61,629 nt of DNA from the NCBI GenBank assembly GCA_024697645.1, contig JAILFH010000109.1, positions 1-61,629 of the forward strand, given 5' to 3'. The notes under the pieces are model-generated. The model was not told where the DNA came from. It saw only the letters and a program-made list of their open reading frames with translations, and did not search any database. Made by a program: the position numbers and the translations under genes. Source of the stretch: Prevotella sp. (GTDB taxonomy: Bacteria; Bacteroidota; Bacteroidia; Bacteroidales; Bacteroidaceae). Of this stretch, positions 38,001 to 45,140 are shown in pieces; position 1 is the first letter of the stretch; the number at the start of each line of letters is the position of its first letter.

Positions 38001-38306
38001 GCAGGTAACCGCTTCGAGAATACCCATACATCATGGGTCGACCTTGAACCGTTCCGTTGTTATTTCGTTGGCTACTTCAACAATGATGCCCTGACCATGA
38101 AGATGCGTTTCGGCGACAATGAGACTACCAGTATTGGTGAAACCGTTGCAGATACGGATTCTCCGACTGCTAATGCTCCCGTTGTCTATAGCCTCGACGG
38201 AAAGGCTCTCGGCAGCGATGTACGTCAATTGCCTATCGGTGCCTATATCATTAATGGCAAGAAGGTTATGATAAAGCCCAATATGCCTTGGGAAAAGAGA
38301 AGATAA
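35055..38306 (+). CDS. Secreted C10 (streptopain-like) cysteine protease
   Basis: The 1083-residue protein has a signal peptide (MKRLFLFISAMLFAAITVSA), a Spi/C10 inhibitory propeptide (about 21-140, with YLYVFNKGFNQGFVIVSGDERCNEILGY) and a C10 catalytic domain: Cys166 in GCYTGCVATAMAQIM, His near 306 in GGHCFICDGY, and HINWGWSGSYDGYF for the Trp/Asn wall. Several Ig-like regions follow. The end has the motif YSLDGKALGSDVRQLPIGAY-IINGKKVMIK, resembling the degenerate C-terminal sorting domains of Prevotella secreted proteins, but with nine extra residues (PNMPWEKRR). Its likely location is the cell surface or medium, exported by the neighbouring type IX system. Same strand as, and 32 nt after, the dockerin-ended protein. 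Confidence 0.9.
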   Translation: MKRLFLFISAMLFAAITVSAQQISKEVAMQKATAFANKANPHMKQMLNLAYKAEKPATALTNQDDAYLYVFNKGFNQGFVIVSGDERCNEILGYCDHGSFDPNNLPPNFKYFLEEYEREIKYMQEHNIQPKAKASTTKENLGYLIKTKWDQSNPYNYYLSGCYTGCVATAMAQIMYYWQWPEDATTTIPAYYVSGNSLSGSSLSPITFEWSKMQLTYNYGDYDDDHAVARLMQYAGHAVKMQYSTSGSGAYEKDIINAMTNYFGYPNDEKLIYRSGLSSTEWADTIYANLVEEIPLIMCGSNSDGGHCFICDGYKDGKYHINWGWSGSYDGYFDLEVMTPEGTGSGASGTDGFTSNRSIVTRIHNPSKIIPETASDSIPISAETIRLLAGTQSLTRDNRVDYVSGDLRYFIPVTANFTDSTRVDTLITGLGYYDDYDNLLGVYGARYRLFDIYGGTYSDDIGSFGAELPYGTYKLYPVYGDIANNQWRKINGTTNRYFQADVSTDGKTITFKPSRGISVEIKETSSSSWGSTSYTHKMTVTNTGSEEYSGGLYIYDEGYITGEVTIDNLAVGASQTEDITDYLGKITQTSQGASLNSGGSSLSNLEVMVMNSLYFTDGLWDNITDLVGLYNFWTENEWDGNNHLGNSVKFSVELANYGYNSSSQNVKVTIFPKGTSVSKGTSKTQSLTLDKYSMGTAEFEFTDIPYGKEYDIEIQYSSFGETVADTLSTYDYGINPIKGIVVYGEETYQMWADADASSWETIPADVYYVDARNSEKASSIVPGTNPNTIYILASGSSITTNLEGKNVIIGTTCSELNLEDGYGFYTPIDFTATKANYKRTFTNGNDGSKANWETLVLPFDVTSVTKDDGTAISWFTDKTEHGKNFWVYGFSSEDADNTVVFSFPTSTTTLAGETPYIITVPAQSSKWADKWVLTGKELTFSGENVNLSASYKFTTCMDASQKYDFIGRTYPAERNMIYFMNEAGNRFENTHTSWVDLEPFRCYFVGYFNNDALTMKMRFGDNETTSIGETVADTDSPTANAPVVYSLDGKALGSDVRQLPIGAYIINGKKVMIKPNMPWEKRR

Positions 38307-38331
38307 TAATACGAAATCTATCGTAAAGTTT

Positions 38332-38370
38332 AAAAGGAGTAATGGGATTGACAACCCGTTACTCCTTTTT
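38332..38370 (+). terminator. Terminator after the C10 protease
   Basis: AAAAGGAGTAATGGG (38332-38346) pairs with CCCGTTACTCCTTTT (38355-38369) with one G-T pair, an 8-nt loop and a run of T. It lies 25 nt after the stop codon. Confidence 0.88.
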
Positions 38371-38463
38371 CTATAATAAAGATTTGAGTTATCTAAATCT
38401 TTCACAAAAACAAACAAAATCATACTATTTTCTTCCATTTTAGCAGTTTTTGTTGATTTTTCT

Positions 38464-38493
38464 TTTCGTATTTAAACTTTTTTGTTACTTTTG
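38464..38493 (+). promoter_or_regulatory. Promoter and leader of the subtilisin gene
   Basis: TTTC (38464-38467) and, after 18 nt, TACTTTTG (38486-38493) give a promoter with a 145-nt leader. The leader contains two small adjacent hairpins, GAGA-GTTCCA-TCTC (38561-38574) and GAGT-TCAT-ACTC (near 38586-38597). I recognise no known riboswitch in it. Confidence 0.55.
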
Positions 38494-38644
38494 CAACTCA
38501 TAAGTTAGCAGTTAAGTGTTATTAATACTGCATATTGGTTAAAGTTCAGTTGTAAAAGATTGAGAGTTCCATCTCACCGGCTCGTGAGTTCATACTCGCT
38601 GTAAATATTGGCTCAAATAAACATTAAAACAAAAGGATTAAGCA

Positions 38645-41600
38645 ATGAAAAGATTTTGGCTATTATTGGTCATGATGGCATCATGTATGCTATCATTTGC
38701 ACAAGATGACGCAAGAAAGAAATTTTCGGTATCTACCCAAATGTTCCTCGATGAAATGGATGGGAAGATTTCTTTGACAAATACTGACGTGCCAACTCGT
38801 AGGCAAGCCCCTGGACAAACGGGACAAGTCACTAATAAACCTCGTGGCAAAAACCACGGACGTTTTATTGCAGCGCCAGATACCATTGATGGAAAAGTAT
38901 TCATTTCTGCCTTTATTCATATGGACGATAATACCGATATTAGTGCCCTTGAAGCACTCGGTGTAGAGGTTCAGTGCAAATTCCAAAATGGTCTCGTCAC
39001 TGCTAATATCCCTGTTGACAAGATTAACGATGTTGCGGATATAAGTAAAGTTAAACGTATCAATGTGGCCAGACTTAGACGCCCGTTAACCGACAAAGCC
39101 CGTACGGCTAGCAATGTTGATGATGCTCTGACGCTATCGACCGATGCCATCTCTGCAGGCCTTCAAAGCAAATACGACGGAACAGGCGTAGTGCTCGGTG
39201 TTATTGATACGGGTATTGACTTCCAACATATCGCTTTCAAAGATGCTGATGGTAACAGCCGCATCAAACGCGCATATGTGTATAATGGAAGAAGTGCTAG
39301 TGAATACACCAGCATCTCAAGCAGTAGCCCTACCACCGATGATAGTAGTGAGGACCACGGAACACATACTTCATCTACCGCAGGTGGATCTTCTGTTATC
39401 ATCAGCGGAAGTAATGTAACAGTGACCAACGACCACTCTAAGGCAACTTATGGCGGTATGGCTCCGGGCGCCGACCTCTATTTAGCAGGCATTAACGGCC
39501 TTAGTGAAACTTATCTGGCAAATGCGTTCCAGAAAATCTGCGATTATGCCGATAGCCAGAACCAACCCGTAGTTGTAAGCAACAGTTGGGGAGCATCACT
39601 TGGTCCACGAGATGGCACAGGCGACATTGCCGACATTTGTGCACAATATTTTAATGATAACAATCCAAACCACATTTGTCTATTTGCTGCATCAAATGAT
39701 GCTGGTTCCGACGGATTCCATGTATCAGGAACGGCCTCCAGTTCAAGTCCACTAGGCACTGTTATCAAATGGAATTCAGACTATGTTAGTTATTATTATG
39801 GTATCATTGCTGATGCATGGCCACGCAGTACAGATTGCACATTAGCATGCAAACTGATAGTGATTAACAAGAGTAGTGGTTCGGTTGCCACCACGATTAA
39901 CGTTTCCCCTTCTTCCAATGGTGCTACGGTATCAGGATTAAGCAACTATTTTAATGGCAGTCTCTATGCATATAAAAACTACATAGAATCCGACAAATCG
40001 GAGATTATGCTCTATGCCAATGGACTTTCGTCCAATAGTTACTACTTAGCAGTTCAGTTCTACCCAACAAGTGGCAGCACTGTTGTTGACGTATGGAATG
40101 GTGGTTACTGCGTTTTTTCCGACTCCCCTTCTTCAAGTGGCTACACATGGACTGATGGTTCTGACGATATGTGTGTCAGCGACGAGGCCACTATCCCCGA
40201 TGCTATTTCCATTGGCGCCTATGTCACCAAGAATAGCGTAACTGACTATAATGGTTCTTCTCATAGCCTCAGTTCCTACTATCCCACAGTTGGCGACATT
40301 GCCTATTTCTCAAGTTATGCGACTGCTGACCAAAGCCCCACAGGATTGCAGTATCCCTGGATTTGTGCTCCTGGTGCTACAATAGTTTCTGCAGTAAACC
40401 ATTACGATTCGAGTGGTGACTATAGTTACATCAACGGCAATTCAGCAAAATATGGTATGTATCGTGTAAATAGCAACACTACCTATCCTTACGGCTCAAT
40501 GGAGGGAACCTCGATGGCAACTCCTGCTGCGGCAGGTATTGTTGCCCTGTGGCTTCAAGCGGCAACTGAAGTTGGCAAGGAACTTTCCACTTCTGATGTT
40601 AAGGAAATCATGAAGAATACTGCCATCAATGATAGTTACACTACCACAGGTTCAAATGCTTCTCACTTCGGAAATGGTAAGATTGATGCACTTGCAGGTA
40701 TCAAGGAGATTCTGGGTGAGGCAGGTCCTCGCATCGTTGCAGATCCTACCACTGTAACATTCGAGGGAAGCACTGGTAATACCTATACCGAGACCATCAC
40801 TGTGACAGGAACAAATCTGACAGACGAGATTACAGTAACGCTCAACGACGAGAGCGGGGCCTACAGTGTATCTCCTACTACAATCACTGCTACTGAAGCG
40901 GCAGCAGGAAAAGAAGTAACAATTACCTACAAGCCAACTGCTGGAGGCGACACCAGCGCAACACTCACTCTAAGTAGCACCGATGCAAGTGATGTCACTG
41001 TGACTATCAGCGGAACGGCACAAGGCCCTTCTATCACAGCAAGCAACACAACCGTGAACTTTACTGGTTATACAACTCAGCAATATACGCAAACAGTAAC
41101 CGTAAAAGGTGAAAATCTTGGAGAAGACATTGCAGTTACAGTATCTGGTGATGCAAGTTTCACCGTTGATCCGACAATCATTGCCCAGACCGATGGCGCT
41201 GCCTCTGCTGATATTACCATCATATGGAAACCCACAGTAGCAGGCACACAAAGTGGCACGATTACCCTAAGTAGTGAAGGCGCTGAAGACGTTGTCATCA
41301 ACCTGACGGGAACTGCCGAAGCAGCCGTGCCGACAATTACTGCCAGTGAGTCAAGTCTTACATTCTCGGCTACGAAGAGAACAAGCGAAACGCAGACATT
41401 CAATGTTTCTGGTATGTTCCTTTCTGGCGATGTAACGATTACCGTAGAGGGTACAGAATTCGCTGTCGACCCAACGACCATCACTGTTGACGAAGTACTT
41501 GCTGAAGGAGGAAAAGACATCACTGTCACTTTCACTGCGCCTTCAACTACAGGCGAATACTCTGGAACTATCACGCTTAGCAGCGAGGGCGCTGAGGATG

Positions 41601-42607
41601 TTATCATTAACCTGACAGGAACTTCAACTCCGAAACAGACTTCGAAGACAGTCTACAAACTAGTAAACTCTGTAACATCAGGTAGTGATTATCTCATCGT
41701 CAGCAGTATTGTTGTTGGTGAAGCAAATGCCTTGGCTAGCAGTGAAAACTACTCTGTCTCTAATGCTACAGTAACCATCCAAAGCGAAACAACTTCTGAC
41801 GGTAGCACAATAACCTTCATCGAGAATCCTAATGATTATGCTGTATGGACTGCAGGAACAACTGCAGGAACAAATGGTTCAAGTTATACTTTCGCAAATA
41901 ATGGCTACTATCTTTATCATAGTGGCGGCGCTCTCTCTATCAGTAATGAAACGAGCAAGAACAACTGGACGATTGGCGAGAACACCTTATCATATAATGG
42001 CGGTGGAACAAACCGCTATCTCGCTTATAGCAATGGCTGGACACTCTCCACAAGCACTGCCAACGTCTACTTCTATGAGAAGACGACCATTGAGATTGCA
42101 GAAGAAGATCCTGTCATCACAGCAGATTCGACAACTCTTACGTTCGAGACTACTTATGTTGGCACCCCTACTACAACAACCTTCACCGTAACTGGTACAG
42201 ACCTATTGGAGGACATCACTGTTACACTGACAGACGAGAATCAGGTATTTACGGTAGAGCCGACGACCATCAGCACAACTGAAGCCGAAGAGGGTAAGGT
42301 TGTAACCGTGACCTTTACCCCGACAGTTGCAGGTACCTTTACTGGCACTATCACGCTGAGCAGTACTGATGCCGAAAACGTTGAGGTGAGTCTTTCTGCT
42401 ACCGCAAAACTAATCGGCGATGTCAACCGCGACGGTTCTGTTACGATTGCTGACGTAACAGCCATCGTGAACATCATTCTGGGTAAGGCAACGGAAGGCG
42501 ACGATAACAACTATGATTTCGACGCAGCAGATGTTAATACAGATGGTTCGATTACGATTGCTGACGTAACAGCCTTGGTGAACTCCATTCTGAGCAAGAC
42601 AGAATAA
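38645..42607 (+). CDS. Secreted subtilisin-like protease (S8) with Ig-like repeats and dockerin-like end
   Basis: The 1320-residue protein has a signal peptide (FWLLLVMMASCMLSFA), a propeptide, and an S8 domain with Asp near 188 (VIDTGIDFQH), His near 238 (EDHGTHTSSTAGG), Asn in NSWG (near 313) and Ser near 622 (GTSMATPAAAG). An insertion of about 170 residues sits inside the catalytic domain. Three repeats of about 100 residues follow (694-998; each with ITAS/TVTF to SGTITLSSEGAEDV), then one copy of the unnamed domain of the protein at 33511 (about 999-1155, VYKLVNSVTSGSDYLIV), a fourth repeat, and a two-loop dockerin (1258-1320; DVNRDGSVTIAD, DVNTDGSITIAD). A surface protease is likely. 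Confidence 0.9.
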   Translation: MKRFWLLLVMMASCMLSFAQDDARKKFSVSTQMFLDEMDGKISLTNTDVPTRRQAPGQTGQVTNKPRGKNHGRFIAAPDTIDGKVFISAFIHMDDNTDISALEALGVEVQCKFQNGLVTANIPVDKINDVADISKVKRINVARLRRPLTDKARTASNVDDALTLSTDAISAGLQSKYDGTGVVLGVIDTGIDFQHIAFKDADGNSRIKRAYVYNGRSASEYTSISSSSPTTDDSSEDHGTHTSSTAGGSSVIISGSNVTVTNDHSKATYGGMAPGADLYLAGINGLSETYLANAFQKICDYADSQNQPVVVSNSWGASLGPRDGTGDIADICAQYFNDNNPNHICLFAASNDAGSDGFHVSGTASSSSPLGTVIKWNSDYVSYYYGIIADAWPRSTDCTLACKLIVINKSSGSVATTINVSPSSNGATVSGLSNYFNGSLYAYKNYIESDKSEIMLYANGLSSNSYYLAVQFYPTSGSTVVDVWNGGYCVFSDSPSSSGYTWTDGSDDMCVSDEATIPDAISIGAYVTKNSVTDYNGSSHSLSSYYPTVGDIAYFSSYATADQSPTGLQYPWICAPGATIVSAVNHYDSSGDYSYINGNSAKYGMYRVNSNTTYPYGSMEGTSMATPAAAGIVALWLQAATEVGKELSTSDVKEIMKNTAINDSYTTTGSNASHFGNGKIDALAGIKEILGEAGPRIVADPTTVTFEGSTGNTYTETITVTGTNLTDEITVTLNDESGAYSVSPTTITATEAAAGKEVTITYKPTAGGDTSATLTLSSTDASDVTVTISGTAQGPSITASNTTVNFTGYTTQQYTQTVTVKGENLGEDIAVTVSGDASFTVDPTIIAQTDGAASADITIIWKPTVAGTQSGTITLSSEGAEDVVINLTGTAEAAVPTITASESSLTFSATKRTSETQTFNVSGMFLSGDVTITVEGTEFAVDPTTITVDEVLAEGGKDITVTFTAPSTTGEYSGTITLSSEGAEDVIINLTGTSTPKQTSKTVYKLVNSVTSGSDYLIVSSIVVGEANALASSENYSVSNATVTIQSETTSDGSTITFIENPNDYAVWTAGTTAGTNGSSYTFANNGYYLYHSGGALSISNETSKNNWTIGENTLSYNGGGTNRYLAYSNGWTLSTSTANVYFYEKTTIEIAEEDPVITADSTTLTFETTYVGTPTTTTFTVTGTDLLEDITVTLTDENQVFTVEPTTISTTEAEEGKVVTVTFTPTVAGTFTGTITLSSTDAENVEVSLSATAKLIGDVNRDGSVTIADVTAIVNIILGKATEGDDNNYDFDAADVNTDGSITIADVTALVNSILSKTE

Positions 42608-42669
42608 TCCGAATTGCAGGACAAATGATCCAGAAAACGGCAAAGATAGTTTTCAGAATCCAACATAGA

Positions 42670-42706
42670 AAATCGCCCGCCAAATAATTTGACGGGCGAT
42701 TTTTTG
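42670..42706 (+). terminator. Terminator after the subtilisin gene
   Basis: AATCGCCCG (42671-42679) pairs with CGGGCGATT (42693-42701), followed by TTTT. It lies 63 nt after the stop codon. Confidence 0.88.
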
Positions 42707-42807
42707 CTCCACCTAAACTTGAAAACCATTCCAATTCATGAAAGACAAACTCCTATCTGACATATACAGTTCTTGAGAAAAAATATGAATTACTCCATCT
42801 AACCACA

Positions 42808-43007
42808 TAGAACATTGCACTTGAAAACACAAAGCAATCCTTTGGATTATATAGAGCAATTCTCTCTACCTTAGAAAGCAATGCTTTCGACCATACAGAG
42901 ATATGCTTTAGACTATAGAAAGACATCCTTTATAGGGGTATAAAGGCATGCTTTATATAGGTATAAAGGTATGCTCTGTAAGGTCAAAAGGATACCTTTA
43001 CATAAAA
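42808..43007. repeat. 22-bp tandem array B (about 9 units)
   Basis: Nine units, mostly exactly 22 bp (two of 23), share the consensus of arrays A and C: RAAAGCAATGCTTTMKA plus a variable tail. Unit starts are 42808, 42830, 42852, 42874, 42896, 42918, 42941, 42964 and 42986. Cores such as AAAGGCATGCTTT and AAAGGATACCTTT are near-palindromes. It fills the space between two convergent genes, after the terminator at 42706. Confidence 0.85.
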
Positions 43008-43057
43008 GTGAAAATTAATATGGTGTTTAAGGTCTTATTCTCACCACTAAAGACCAT

Positions 43058-43759
43058 TCAGACGAACTCGACAATGGCGCTCACTTCGCCTCCTACAGCA
43101 AGTGCAACCACAATGTTCTCATCTGATTGATAAATGGTTGGAACAAGCAAATCGCCCAATTTGGCGGCAACCCGATATTCTACCCTTAGGCCCTTCACCT
43201 GGAAGTCAGCAGGCAACAGTTCCATCGCCACACGAATATAGTTGGCGTTGTTCATATGCTTATTATAATCGATGTCGGCTCTCAGCACCTGAACAACGTT
43301 ACGAACTTCTCCCCCTTCTTTGGGCAATATGATGCGGCGATCTTTGTAGTTCATTTCCAACTGAGGTTCCAAAGTCATAGATTCAATCGTTGCACTATCT
43401 ACACGCTTCAGTTTGCCTGTTGTCTTATCCACAAATGCCCCCATGCTCCAAGTCTTATAGCAAGGTTTGCCTTCTGCATCATAGATAAACGTATTTCGAA
43501 ATCCAAACATCGGCTTCATGCCATAGACAGAAGTGACAACCTTGAGTTCTTCCTTGTAAGTTGGCACACGAATAATCTCCACCTGACGCGAAGCCAATAA
43601 CTGAGCCATATTTTCCTTTTCAAAATAGTCTTTCACGCCGGGCTCGCTATCAATCCACATTTCCGAACAGTCCTGCATCATCTGAAGAGCAGAATAGAGT
43701 TTCAGACGCCCCTCACTGTCGCAAGTACTTGTCGTTACCTTATAGTTTAAGTTATACAT
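43058..43759 (-). CDS. Acyl-ACP thioesterase
   Basis: The 233-residue protein consists of two hot-dog folds like plant FatA/FatB and bacterial acyl-ACP thioesterases: LNYKVTTSTCDSEGRLKLYSALQMMQDCSE, MAQLLASRQVEIIRVP, and the second-domain active site RADIDYNKHMNNANYIRVAMELLP with conserved Asn, His and downstream residues. It would release free fatty acids from acyl carrier protein in the cytoplasm. The start is the ATG at 43759, upstream of which are 19 residues without family similarity. The promoter is at 43797-43804. Confidence 0.9.
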   Translation of the reverse strand: MYNLNYKVTTSTCDSEGRLKLYSALQMMQDCSEMWIDSEPGVKDYFEKENMAQLLASRQVEIIRVPTYKEELKVVTSVYGMKPMFGFRNTFIYDAEGKPCYKTWSMGAFVDKTTGKLKRVDSATIESMTLEPQLEMNYKDRRIILPKEGGEVRNVVQVLRADIDYNKHMNNANYIRVAMELLPADFQVKGLRVEYRVAAKLGDLLVPTIYQSDENIVVALAVGGEVSAIVEFV

Positions 43760-43796
43760 CTTCGGTTTAAAATAATCAGTACTAAAAATAAGCGTG

Positions 43797-43804
43797 CAAA
43801 AGTA
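43797..43804 (-). promoter_or_regulatory. -7 element of the acyl-ACP thioesterase
   Basis: Minus-strand TACTTTTG followed by CAC is a full -7 match, 38 nt upstream of the start at 43759. The -33 is unclear. Confidence 0.58.
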
Positions 43805-43913
43805 GTCAATTTTCATCAGACAATCGCCAAAAAATTTTATCTTCCACTCGCATCTGCCGATTTTGATAGACTTTTAGTAACGTTTAGGACAATATGCTCT
43901 CTCAATGTAGAAC

Positions 43914-43954
43914 GAAAAAAGCGAGACAAGCCGATTCCTTCTGCTTATCTCGCT
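43914..43954 (-). terminator. Terminator of the dynamin-DUF697 operon
   Basis: Read on the minus strand, AGCGAGA (43954-43948) pairs with TCTCGCT (43926-43920), extended by AAGC/GCTT, and is followed by TTTTTTCG. It lies about 80 nt after the stop at 44036. Confidence 0.82.
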
Positions 43955-44035
43955 GACTTTTAGTATTTTAAGAATGAGTTAATGCCTTCCTGTCACCTAA
44001 TTGATGACGAATAAGACAAGAATCCCAATATTTAA

Positions 44036-45130
44036 TTAGGCAGGTGAAGTTTCTGATGCCGTTGCCACATCGCCATTTGCTTCTTGGTCAGCCGATTCTT
44101 CCTTCTTCCCGTGCAACAATTCATCCACTTTGTCTGTAATAATCTTATACGACTGCTCCGTCATATTCGAACCCGTCTCCTTCGCTATTGAGAGGAAATC
44201 TGTGGCCGCCTGCAGCATTGCACGACGACGTACCTTAATGCCATTCTTTCCTTCAAGCGCCTTGGAACCCGATTTCAGATAGGTCAGCGTAACATAACCA
44301 ATACGAAGTGTGAGCAAGGTATTCAGCGTACCGCCAATCAGCGAACCAGAAACCAATCCCGTGAGTTTCATACTTGAGATGCTTCCCAGGAAACCCGCTT
44401 CGGAGAATGTGTCCAAATCGGCATCTGCTATTCCATCGGCAACGCCATCAGCAGCGCCATCAGCACTATTGGCAAGACTAGAAATACCATCTGAGAGGTA
44501 ATAACTGAAAAGCGAAGTAGCCAGAATGCGGCAATACTGATAGAATAGTTGCTGGTTTGTAGGGCGGAAACCCGAACAGCGAATCAAGTCGCCAATCATT
44601 CTGAAATTGATGACCAATGACGCTATTGCGTCAATTCGGCTACTCTGCGAGATAGTTGTAATCAGAAATTCTGTCTTTGCCCACTCGTGAATATGAGATT
44701 TCACCTTCTTATAACGCTCTTCCAGTTCCTTCTGCACAATCTGCTTCAGGTCATCAGCATTATAGTACTCCTTCACCTCTGCCAGGAAAGTCTCCTTATG
44801 CTGCTGACGTTCTTCTTCGGGCAGATAATAGAGATTGTTCGAAAGTTTCTTCGAGAACTTTGTGAGTTTCGCAATCTGCTTCTCCTCGTCCAGTTCTTCC
44901 TCATCAGAAATCTGTAGTTTCGGGAAGGTTGGAGTATGGTGAAGCCGCACAAACGGTATGATGATAATCCACACGAAAAAGATGAATATCAGCGCATAGA
45001 AGCCATATTCAATATATTTCACTCCCGTCAGTTCATAGATCTTCTCTCCGATGGTAATGACGTTTCCCGCTAGCAAGATGAACAAAATGCTGAGGAAGAT
45101 GGAAGATATCAGTATGAGGTTTCTTTTCAT
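44036..45130 (-). CDS. DUF697-like membrane protein, partner of the dynamin-like GTPase
   Basis: The 364-residue protein has two N-terminal membrane segments (ILISSIFLSILFILLAGNVI and FYALIFIFFVWIIIIPFVRL), a charged coiled-coil region (about 78-150), and a C-terminal DUF697-like hydrophobic domain (about 155-310; FLITTISQSSRIDAIASLVINFRMI, LTGLVSGSLIGGTLNTLLTLRIGY). Inserted in the latter is the odd repeat ADGAADGVADGIADADLD. DUF697 proteins often accompany membrane GTPases (compare YcjF with YcjX). It starts 10 nt after the GTPase gene, so the two form an operon. Function unknown; a membrane anchor or effector of the GTPase is likely. Confidence 0.75.
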   Translation of the reverse strand: MKRNLILISSIFLSILFILLAGNVITIGEKIYELTGVKYIEYGFYALIFIFFVWIIIIPFVRLHHTPTFPKLQISDEEELDEEKQIAKLTKFSKKLSNNLYYLPEEERQQHKETFLAEVKEYYNADDLKQIVQKELEERYKKVKSHIHEWAKTEFLITTISQSSRIDAIASLVINFRMIGDLIRCSGFRPTNQQLFYQYCRILATSLFSYYLSDGISSLANSADGAADGVADGIADADLDTFSEAGFLGSISSMKLTGLVSGSLIGGTLNTLLTLRIGYVTLTYLKSGSKALEGKNGIKVRRRAMLQAATDFLSIAKETGSNMTEQSYKIITDKVDELLHGKKEESADQEANGDVATASETSPA

Positions 45131-45140
45131 GATTGCCGAA

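Noticed and set aside
38500..38644. Known riboswitch in the subtilisin leader
   Set aside because: Only two small hairpins are visible; no known aptamer consensus was recognised.
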